64,000 nucleotides of DNA from a virus, in the IMG/VR virus record IMGVR_UViG_3300049855_000474, positions 89,376-153,375 of that record. One strand, 5' to 3'. This document shows positions 58,080 to 64,000 of the stretch, in pieces (within the stretch, counting starts at the first letter, position 1; each line of letters starts with the position of its first letter). The notes under the pieces are model-generated. The model ran no database searches. It was not told where the DNA came from and saw only the letters and a program-made list of their open reading frames with translations. A program made the translations under genes and the position numbers.

Positions 58080-58871
58080 ATGACATCTTACGTAATTGAC
58101 ATAGAAGCAGTACCCTACCTACCAGTATATGACCCATGGAAAGCTAATAATAAGGACAAAGATTTTGTTCCTGCTTTTGCTTGCAAGATTGTAACATTAG
58201 GCTACGCAAAGTTATCCCCAAGTTTTTCCCTAGAGAAACTTGGGGTGGCTTGCGTTAACGAGACAGAAAAAGAAGGTCTAGAAGTATTCTCAGCAGCAGT
58301 AGCTACGAACAACGCTTCTCTGGTGACCTGGAACGGTAGATCTTACGACCTACCACTTATCTCATATCGCTGTCTACACTACGGTGTTCCTCTACAGTGG
58401 TATCACGAAGAACGTTCCGATTACCGAAACCGCTACAAGACAACCAAGCATTTTGATATGCTTGATTACATTTCAGACTACGGGCAAACTAGACCAAGCC
58501 TAAACTATATAGCGAAGTTGATAGGTCTACCAGGTAAAATGGATGCAAAAGGTTCAGAAGTCGAACAACTGTATAACGATGGAAAGCTTGAGGAAATTGT
58601 AAGCTATTGCACTACTGACGTTTTACAGGAGTATATTATTCTTCTTCGTATTTTGCTTACAAGAGGTACTATTACCCCAAGTCATTACAAAAGTCTAATA
58701 GAGACTACCTTCAAGAGTATTCAATCTGAAGGTAATTTAGAGTTATCTAGGCAACTCCCTAATAAAACACTTCTCAGTAATAGCATAGAAAAAGCTTCTA
58801 CATTGGCTATTGCTAAGGGTTGCCGTACACTGCTAAGTAACTGGGATCACAAGCAAGCTTTGGAGATTTAA
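58080..58871 (+). CDS. PolB-type 3'-5' exonuclease, free-standing
   Basis: 263 residues. Exo I: VIDIEAVP (D-x-E). Exo II: TWNGRSYDLPLIS. Exo IIIe: HFDMLDYISDYG, then SLNYIAKLIGLPGK, and YCTTDVLQEYIILLR with the last acid. Matches the predicted PolB-related exonuclease family. Likely a proofreading or repair nuclease acting beside a polymerase encoded elsewhere. Confidence 0.85.
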   Translation: MTSYVIDIEAVPYLPVYDPWKANNKDKDFVPAFACKIVTLGYAKLSPSFSLEKLGVACVNETEKEGLEVFSAAVATNNASLVTWNGRSYDLPLISYRCLHYGVPLQWYHEERSDYRNRYKTTKHFDMLDYISDYGQTRPSLNYIAKLIGLPGKMDAKGSEVEQLYNDGKLEEIVSYCTTDVLQEYIILLRILLTRGTITPSHYKSLIETTFKSIQSEGNLELSRQLPNKTLLSNSIEKASTLAIAKGCRTLLSNWDHKQALEI

Positions 58872-58875
58872 GGCT

Positions 58876-59106
58876 ATGTCTAGGACAAACGAAAAAACAA
58901 TGGAAATTATTGAGAATGCCTGTACAAAGCTTAAAACAAGTGCAGACAAGCTCAGAGAAGCTGCTAAAGAGCTAAAGGATTCCCAAGATCTCTTGCAGAA
59001 AGCTTTGAACAAGCTAGGACGAGCGGCAGCTAGCAAGCTTCCACCAGATCCCGTACCTGCAAGAGTTTATAAGACTTCTGCTTCGAAGAAGGGGCAGCCA
59101 AATTGA
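58876..59106 (+). CDS. Coiled-coil protein, 76 residues
   Basis: ATG with AAGG upstream. One long helix of heptads (LKTSADKLREAAKELKDSQ), then a basic tail. Probably oligomeric; unknown role. Confidence 0.65.
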   Translation: MSRTNEKTMEIIENACTKLKTSADKLREAAKELKDSQDLLQKALNKLGRAAASKLPPDPVPARVYKTSASKKGQPN

Positions 59107-59246
59107 TAGACTTAAAAAGAGTCGAAGACATAAAAAAGAGTATCAACGAACGCCTCAAAAATCTCAATATAGAGATTGAAGTTGATGCGAATTTCATTAT
59201 GATGCTCAGTCTTCTTCTAGAAGAGCTAAAGGACTCTAAAAAATGA
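59103..59246 (+). CDS. Small helical protein, 47 residues
   Basis: TTG start overlapping the previous TGA; TGA overlaps the next ATG. MIDLKRVEDIKKSINERLKN then VDANFIMMLSLLLEELKD. The tight coupling on both sides supports it. Confidence 0.6.
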   Translation: MIDLKRVEDIKKSINERLKNLNIEIEVDANFIMMLSLLLEELKDSKK

Positions 59247-59545
59247 CTGATCATCCTACATTAGTAGCTATATGGACAAAGCTACGAGAAAAAAGAAATG
59301 TTATCGCTTTCGTGGATACTACTAATTCAGAGGAGGATATCAAACCAATGTTAGATTGGTTTGAGCCTATTACAGAATGTTCCCTAAGCCAAGGAGAGAT
59401 CCAACTGCAAAATGGAACATTTCTAATTTTCAGACAGATCACAAATACAATGCCAGTACTAGATCCTAGAGTAGTCGGTGACTACGAAGTAATAGTTATA
59501 AACAACGAGACCTGCGCACAGATCGTACAAGGATTAAAAGAATGA
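59243..59545 (+). CDS. Unknown protein, 100 residues
   Basis: Alpha/beta order with strands VIAFVDTT, FLIFRQITN and YEVIVINNE. Could be a small Rossmann-like or P-loop-derived domain without a P-loop. Overlaps both neighbours by 4 bases. Confidence 0.65.
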   Translation: MTDHPTLVAIWTKLREKRNVIAFVDTTNSEEDIKPMLDWFEPITECSLSQGEIQLQNGTFLIFRQITNTMPVLDPRVVGDYEVIVINNETCAQIVQGLKE

Positions 59546-60129
59546 CTTTCGATGAAGATGATGTTTGGGTGCTCCGTATAGCTCGGTATCGAGCCGAAGA
59601 GCCAATCCCTACAGTCCTTGCCCAGATAAACAAGCCTAGGTTCGTACTAGATAATACAATAGAGACGGAACTAAAGGGTTACTTTATCTTCTCCCAGAAA
59701 GCAGAGGATAAGCCTCGAAGTATTAGAGGTCCCGCTGACCTTGAGGTAGCTTTGCAGGTATTCGAAGAAGTACAGATGATTAAGGATCGTGTTTGCGAGA
59801 TCTTGATGATCTCTCAGCGTATCTCCAAAGATCTGGAACGTCTCTGGGATGTGGCACGTGTTCATATTGTTCTTAAACCAGAGGTCGCATCGGCTAAGAG
59901 CGATGCTGTGCGACTAGCGGTAGTCGCTAGAACGGTCCCTGAACTAGAGGACATAATGTCCAAGGTAAAAACCAATGTAACTTCCTCCGAGCTTTTGGTG
60001 AAGAATTTGAATAAAACCTACGATATCATGGCTGCCCAGGTGGATACAATCAAGCAAATGATGTATTGGAGGAATTTAGCACTCCCTAATGCCGGAGAGA
60101 AACCAACTTCACTGAAATTCGAGCGTTGA
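59542..60129 (+). CDS. Unknown protein with coiled coil, 195 residues
   Basis: N-terminal alpha/beta part, then long helices from residue 60 to 180 (LQVFEEVQMIKDRVCEILMI and TVPELEDIMSKVKTNV). No motif. Confidence 0.65.
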   Translation: MTFDEDDVWVLRIARYRAEEPIPTVLAQINKPRFVLDNTIETELKGYFIFSQKAEDKPRSIRGPADLEVALQVFEEVQMIKDRVCEILMISQRISKDLERLWDVARVHIVLKPEVASAKSDAVRLAVVARTVPELEDIMSKVKTNVTSSELLVKNLNKTYDIMAAQVDTIKQMMYWRNLALPNAGEKPTSLKFER

Positions 60130-60130
60130 T

Positions 60131-60655
60131 ATGTCAAAAGTAGAAAAACAAGAAGAGTTGGATATCGATAAAAATCAACTTGCCGTACTTAGGAAGCAAA
60201 CAGATATTCTAGAACGCTACGAAGGAAAAATCCAAAGCCTACTCCAAGATCGTCTGGACGATAATATTACGGAAGAAGATTGGGGAGATAGACAAGAGGA
60301 CCTTCGAAAGTCTTTCCTCCGGGAATTTAATGAGGTCAATGCGGAGATTGATAATTCCACGCAAGAAATACATTTCCGCAACGTACTATACAAAGCTACC
60401 TTGGATCAAATTAAGCGATGCTTTGGTTACTACAACGCTCTAACTGACCTCGACAGCAAAATCAAACAGTACAATATGGAACTGAATGACCAGGTCCTCG
60501 AGAATGACCCAAAGTCACAGCTCTCCCTTATTATGAAGCTAGAACATGTAAAACTCACAGCTACAATGGCTGAGGCTCTCGGGTTGCCAGTCAAGTGGTC
60601 CAACAAGATCGTAGAGCACACAATCGATAAGCTATTTGCGAGTCACAAAAAATGA
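60131..60655 (+). CDS. Unknown helical protein, 174 residues
   Basis: Almost wholly helical and charged (LAVLRKQTDILERYEGKIQS ...). Probably a coiled-coil partner of the preceding protein. No motif. Confidence 0.65.
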   Translation: MSKVEKQEELDIDKNQLAVLRKQTDILERYEGKIQSLLQDRLDDNITEEDWGDRQEDLRKSFLREFNEVNAEIDNSTQEIHFRNVLYKATLDQIKRCFGYYNALTDLDSKIKQYNMELNDQVLENDPKSQLSLIMKLEHVKLTATMAEALGLPVKWSNKIVEHTIDKLFASHKK

Positions 60656-61230
60656 CAACGGTTTACTGCAATTATGCTCTGATAGACCAGACGGAAGAAC
60701 CCGATTGGGTTCAAATGCTACTTCTTCTACAAAAGGAGAAGGCAATCGATAACCTAGAGTTATACCGACCCTTCATTCCTCTAACGAGCCAGAAGCTGCA
60801 GTCTTTCATAGAAACCTCAGAAAAAGGTAACGAAAAGTTACTCTATACCCAAAACTTGGTAGGGCTGAGTCAAGTGTTTGAAACATGGTATAAGCAAACA
60901 GATAAAACAAGACCTGATTACCACGACATTGCAGGTGCAGAGAACTTAGGTAGAGAATTTTCTCATACACATATTCTTAAAGATTTTTGGGTATTGTCCA
61001 AATGCGATATTGTTATAACCGACTACAATGTGGCTGATCAGGCTACCAAAGATTCCTTACATATGCTAGGTAGAATGATGGGACTACGGACTATAGGAGT
61101 CTGTGACAGGTTCCTAATCAGCCCCTGGGCTCAGATGCTTAACGACTTCACTGTAACCACACCCGCATTACCAGAGCTTCTAGAGATGGCGATTAGTAAG
61201 GTAGCAAAGAGAGAAACCAATGGCATATAG
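60652..61230 (+). CDS. Nucleoside deoxyribosyltransferase-like protein
   Basis: 192 residues. LSKCDIVITDYNVADQATKD followed by LGRMMGLRTIGVCDR and SPWAQMLND fits the second half of the nucleoside 2-deoxyribosyltransferase/DUF4406 fold, where an Asp-rich loop and a helix bind the sugar. It lies directly before thyX, which supports a nucleotide role. The catalytic Glu is not certain. Confidence 0.6.
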   Translation: MTTVYCNYALIDQTEEPDWVQMLLLLQKEKAIDNLELYRPFIPLTSQKLQSFIETSEKGNEKLLYTQNLVGLSQVFETWYKQTDKTRPDYHDIAGAENLGREFSHTHILKDFWVLSKCDIVITDYNVADQATKDSLHMLGRMMGLRTIGVCDRFLISPWAQMLNDFTVTTPALPELLEMAISKVAKRETNGI

Positions 61231-62041
61231 CTGCAAAATACTGGCTGATTCAGTTAATCCATACGATTGTCGATTAACAACGTTTGAAATAACCTACCCT
61301 AGAATGGTATTAGCAGAGCTGAATACGCACAGAGTATTCAGCAGGAATGCTGCTAGTTCTCGCGCAATTCCAGTACAGAAGCTGATAGACCGTGTAGAAA
61401 CAGATCCGGTTATGCCTGTTTGGTGGGGGAAAAATCAACCGGGAATGTCGGCTAAAGAAGAGCTGACAGGTGAGGAGCTGCGTCTAGCGAAAGAAGCCTG
61501 GCTTATTGCCCGTGATAATGCTGTGATTAATGCTAAACGCATGCTCGACATCGGAATGCATAAGCAGATCGTCAATAGGCTTCTCGAGCCTTGGATGTGG
61601 GTGACCAATATCCTGACAGCTACGGAATTCAACAATTTCTACGCCCTCCGCTGCCATCCGGATGCACAACCTGAAATCAAGGTTATTGCAGAAATGATGA
61701 GGGAGACTCAAGCCAAAAGTACTCCTACTTATCTCGAAAGCGATGAATGGCACTTACCCTTAGTTCCTGATTTCGAAGAATTAAAGGCAGCAGGATACGA
61801 TATCGATGATATCGTCAAAATTGCTTGTGGTCGAGCTGCACGAGTGAGTTACCTAACGCATGACGGGAAAAGGGAGCCCAGCGCAGATATAGAACTTCAC
61901 GATAAGCTCCAAACCTCAGGGCATATGTCACCCTTCGAACATTGCGCTATGTCTCAATCTAGTGACTATTTCTACGGCAACCTACGCGGTTTCAAACAAT
62001 ATCGCAAGTTTTTGTCTAACGAAGCAGAGTTCCAAGGATAG
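61220..62041 (+). CDS. thyX: FAD-dependent thymidylate synthase
   Basis: 273 residues. The ThyX signature is present as LNTHRVFSRNAASSRAIPV; MHKQIVNRLLEPW, EFNNFYALRCHPDAQPEI and SPFEHCAM follow in order. Makes dTMP from dUMP with folate and FAD. The end (RGFKQYRKFL) is intact, so there is no sign of an intron in the gene. Confidence 0.92.
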   Translation: MAYSCKILADSVNPYDCRLTTFEITYPRMVLAELNTHRVFSRNAASSRAIPVQKLIDRVETDPVMPVWWGKNQPGMSAKEELTGEELRLAKEAWLIARDNAVINAKRMLDIGMHKQIVNRLLEPWMWVTNILTATEFNNFYALRCHPDAQPEIKVIAEMMRETQAKSTPTYLESDEWHLPLVPDFEELKAAGYDIDDIVKIACGRAARVSYLTHDGKREPSADIELHDKLQTSGHMSPFEHCAMSQSSDYFYGNLRGFKQYRKFLSNEAEFQG

Positions 62042-62143
62042 TAGTCTTATGAGATGCTATCATAATAGTTACTTCCCTTATCTACAAGCATCCAAACGTC
62101 CTACAGGACTATTCTAATGGTTGTTCAATGAAAAGGAATAGAA

Positions 62144-63130
62144 ATGAAACTTTGCACTAAATGCAAAGATATAAAAAATGTAGAAAATTTTCATAACGAT
62201 AGAAGCAGAAAAGACGGCAAGTATCCATGGTGTAAGAGTTGTGTAAGAGATTGGAATATAAATAATAGTTCCAACCCACACTACAAAGAATATAAAACTA
62301 AGTATCAGCGAGAATACGCCAAACGTCCTGAACGCCGTCAACAAATAGCAGCATACCAACAAACAGAAGCGGGGAAACGATGTAAACGTCGGTCCAAACT
62401 GAAACAAAAATACAGCCTCGATGAGGCTACCTACAATTTCATACTAAAGTCTCAGAAAAATGCCTGCGCAGTATGTCGGAATCCTTTAACTATAACCAAG
62501 CACACGCACATAGATCACTGTCATACAACAGGCATAATCAGAGGAATTTTATGTAACCATTGCAACAGAGCATTAGGTGCGGTCAAAGACAGTACGCTGA
62601 TACTACGAAACCTAATCAACTACCTAGACACAACTCTAGACAAACGAATAATTCCAGTAGTTGTAGAGAGCCCGTATAAAGGTAATATATACATTAACCG
62701 CGCGTATGCTCGACAATGTCTGCGAGACTGCCTATTTCGAGGTGAAAGCCCATTTGCTTCGCATCTGATATACACGCAGAGTGGTGTTCTTGATGACTCT
62801 ATAGAAGAAGAACGAAATCTAGGCATAGAAGCAGGTCTGGAATGGGGAAAATTTGCTGCCAAGACAATTGTGTATACAGACCTTGGCGTTTCCATCGGAA
62901 TGCAGTATGGAATAAATAGAGCCCAAAATGAAGGAAGGATGGTTGAATACCGAACATTACCAGACTGGAAAGAACCTTCAATAGAAGATGCTGCCAAAAT
63001 AGCCTACCAAGCCTACGGAGACACTACCGATTGGAAGAATTATCTAGGTCTTCCTATGCCTCTATGGGCACAGTTACCAGACAAGATCCGAGAAGCTTGG
63101 GTAGCTGCGGCTAAAGCACTTACTAAATAA
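62144..63130 (+). CDS. Endonuclease VII-DUF7768 fusion
   Basis: 328 residues. Residues 1-35 form a zinc site (CTKCKD ... WCKSCVRD). Residues 90-150 are a recombination endonuclease VII/HNH domain: CAVCRNPL, THIDHCHTTGIIRGILCNHC, NRALGAVKDS. From residue 165, VVVESPYKGN, YARQCLRDCLFRGESPFASH and VYTDLGVSIGMQYGI match DUF7768, a domain I relate to deoxyribosyltransferase folds. A homing-type nuclease joined to a nucleotide-related gene would explain it. Start ATG with AAAAGGAAT upstream. Confidence 0.82.
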   Translation: MKLCTKCKDIKNVENFHNDRSRKDGKYPWCKSCVRDWNINNSSNPHYKEYKTKYQREYAKRPERRQQIAAYQQTEAGKRCKRRSKLKQKYSLDEATYNFILKSQKNACAVCRNPLTITKHTHIDHCHTTGIIRGILCNHCNRALGAVKDSTLILRNLINYLDTTLDKRIIPVVVESPYKGNIYINRAYARQCLRDCLFRGESPFASHLIYTQSGVLDDSIEEERNLGIEAGLEWGKFAAKTIVYTDLGVSIGMQYGINRAQNEGRMVEYRTLPDWKEPSIEDAAKIAYQAYGDTTDWKNYLGLPMPLWAQLPDKIREAWVAAAKALTK

Positions 63131-63131
63131 G

Positions 63132-63160
63132 TTGACAAAGTAGCAAAAAAGCCATAGTAT
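63132..63160 (+). promoter_or_regulatory. Sigma-70-type promoter
   Basis: Perfect TTGACA (63132-63137), 17-base spacer, TAGTAT (63155-63160), right after the fusion gene stop and 9 bases before the next ATG. The best consensus promoter I found in the window. The short leader makes a leaderless or near-leaderless first gene likely. Confidence 0.65.
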
Positions 63161-63168
63161 GGACAGAA

Positions 63169-63333
63169 ATGATATCCAACAAAACTCTAATACTTCTCAT
63201 AACAGCTATACTAAGCGTAATCTTAGCAGCAAGATACGACGTCCAAGGCACAATAGGAGTAGTTTCCGGGTTGATAGCCGGAAGCTCCTCCCTATGGCTA
63301 TTTATGGATTTTGTCGATAATTCAAGCAAGTAA
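63169..63333 (+). CDS. Small membrane protein, 54 residues
   Basis: Two hydrophobic helices: TLILLITAILSVILAA and TIGVVSGLIAGSSSLWLF. ATG without a clear ribosome site, just after the promoter. Unknown function. Confidence 0.55.
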   Translation: MISNKTLILLITAILSVILAARYDVQGTIGVVSGLIAGSSSLWLFMDFVDNSSK

Positions 63334-63341
63334 AGGAATGT

Positions 63342-63776
63342 ATGAAGAAAAATACCACTGAGACAGGCAGATTCAGCAGCCAAGAACCAAATTTGCAGAA
63401 ACTACCACCCAGAAATAGCAACCTAAAGGAGTTGTATCAACAGTTTGTAGATAAGCAAGAGCCTATGCTGCATGCTGATTATTCCCAAACAGAGATACGA
63501 GCCATACAAGCAATAGAGTCATTACCACTACAATCCGATTACTCCCAAACAGAACTAAGAGTTATCGGTGAGTCAGGCATTCCTCTTTCAGGCGAGCCCA
63601 ATCATAGTAACAAGGATCTCATCGAACAATTCCAGGCACGCCTTAACAAAATTCTAGAAGCAGGTCGAAAGAAAGCTAAAAAACAGACCAAGAGTGGACG
63701 TTCTTCAGAGAAGAACCTAGACGATCGTCGAAGCAAGGCTAAAGCTTCCAGGAAGGCTAGGAAAGCCAGCCGATAA
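63342..63776 (+). CDS. Short protein built from DNA polymerase A motif A
   Basis: 144 residues, ATG with AAAGGAATGT upstream. Residues 6-50 (TETGRFSSQEPNLQKLPPR, then FVDKQEPMLHADYSQTEIRA) match the family A polymerase stretch that leads into motif A, whose Asp binds catalytic metal. DYSQTELRV is then repeated about 20 residues later. After that the homology ends and a Lys/Arg/Ser tail follows. Motifs B and C are absent, so it cannot be a polymerase. Possibly a domesticated fragment, a clamp- or DNA-binding decoy, or the debris of a split gene. Confidence 0.75.
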   Translation: MKKNTTETGRFSSQEPNLQKLPPRNSNLKELYQQFVDKQEPMLHADYSQTEIRAIQAIESLPLQSDYSQTELRVIGESGIPLSGEPNHSNKDLIEQFQARLNKILEAGRKKAKKQTKSGRSSEKNLDDRRSKAKASRKARKASR

Positions 63777-63784
63777 AGATCGGC
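63769..63784 (+). other. Hairpin at the end of the polymerase-fragment gene
   Basis: GCCGAT, AAAG loop, ATCGGC; the stop codon lies in the hairpin. GATCGGCA repeats 10 bases later, so two alternative stems are possible. A weak terminator or processing site. Confidence 0.4.
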
Positions 63785-63907
63785 AATGAGGATCGGCATT
63801 TCTCCTAATCAAAAGCTAGTAACAGCTAGGCTATCACAAGGAAATTAGCTGATTAAATACCGGCAACAGTGTAAATATAGGCAAGTAAAAGAAAGTGAGT
63901 TTACTAA

Positions 63908-64000
63908 ATGGCTACTAAAATCATCCCTACTACCAATCGAATCATGGTCAAGCCTGGCTTGTGTGAGACCCGTACGGAAGGTGGGATCTACATCCCACCT
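63908..64000 (+). CDS. groES: GroES-like co-chaperonin, cut by the window edge
   Basis: First 31 residues: MATKIIPTTNRIMVKPGLCE, then TRTEGGIYIPP. The V-K/R-P ... E-x-x-T-x-G-G-I pattern is that of GroES; the mobile loop should start just after the visible part. Phage GroES homologues (T4 gp31) adapt host GroEL to fold the capsid protein. Confidence 0.82.
   Translation, partial: MATKIIPTTNRIMVKPGLCETRTEGGIYIPP

Overview
The window is a piece of a large tailed double-stranded DNA phage genome. Genes are packed head to tail, with ATGA, TAATG and 1-4 base overlaps and many TTG or GTG starts. A large terminase subunit, long tail or appendage proteins, a phage-type replication and recombination set, an intein and free-standing HNH genes are all present. 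No integrase, rRNA or bacterial operon was seen. The host cannot be named from the sequence. Major capsid and portal genes, and a full DNA polymerase, were not recognised here.

Layout. Bases 1-17560 are read leftward: a DnaG-type primase at the left edge, then an FtsZ/tubulin-like GTPase, a papain-fold (NlpC/P60-like) protein and a run of virion genes. These include a 995-residue repeat-built fibre, a beta-helix protein and three neighbours that share an N-terminal module. Transcription then diverges. Bases 17592-64000 are read rightward except for one cysteine-rich gene at 21184-22158. The rightward arm holds connector- or tail-like genes, a RuvC-like nuclease gene broken by an in-frame TAA, the terminase, small genes with an HNH endonuclease, a sigma-70-like factor, an ssDNA-binding protein, topoisomerase IA, RecA/UvsX and the SbcD/SbcC pair. 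After an RNA region come DNA ligase, a FEN-type 5'-3' exonuclease, an SF2 helicase with an intein in its Walker A motif, a DnaB-like helicase, an RlaP-type nucleotidyltransferase, a sliding clamp and a PolB-type 3'-5' exonuclease. The end carries nucleotide-metabolism genes (ThyX, a deoxyribosyltransferase-like protein, an endonuclease VII-DUF7768 fusion), a short protein made of DNA polymerase A motif fragments, and the start of groES.

The most unusual content is in RNA. Between 44747 and 45231 there are two tRNA-like genes whose halves are in reversed order: the T-arm and 3' acceptor strand come first, then a spacer, then the 5' acceptor strand and D-arm. In both cases the two halves pair perfectly in a 7-bp acceptor stem and also in a 5-bp anticodon stem. 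These look like circularly permuted tRNA genes, in tandem, and the sequences flanking the split resemble each other. About 24 kb to the left, an intergenic RNA (20868-21150) can be folded into the P3-P4-P5-P6-P7 order of a group I intron core although it interrupts no gene. An RlaP-type nucleotidyltransferase, a family known from RNA-repair operons, is encoded about 10 kb to the right. A link between these three is speculation.

How the genes work together: primase, DnaB-like helicase, SF2 helicase, clamp, ssDNA-binding protein, ligase, 5'-3' exonuclease and a separate proofreading-type exonuclease form most of a replisome. RecA, SbcCD, RuvC-like and topoisomerase proteins handle recombination and branched DNA. 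The sigma-like factor and the lone leftward gene are the likely regulators. ThyX and its neighbours supply nucleotides.
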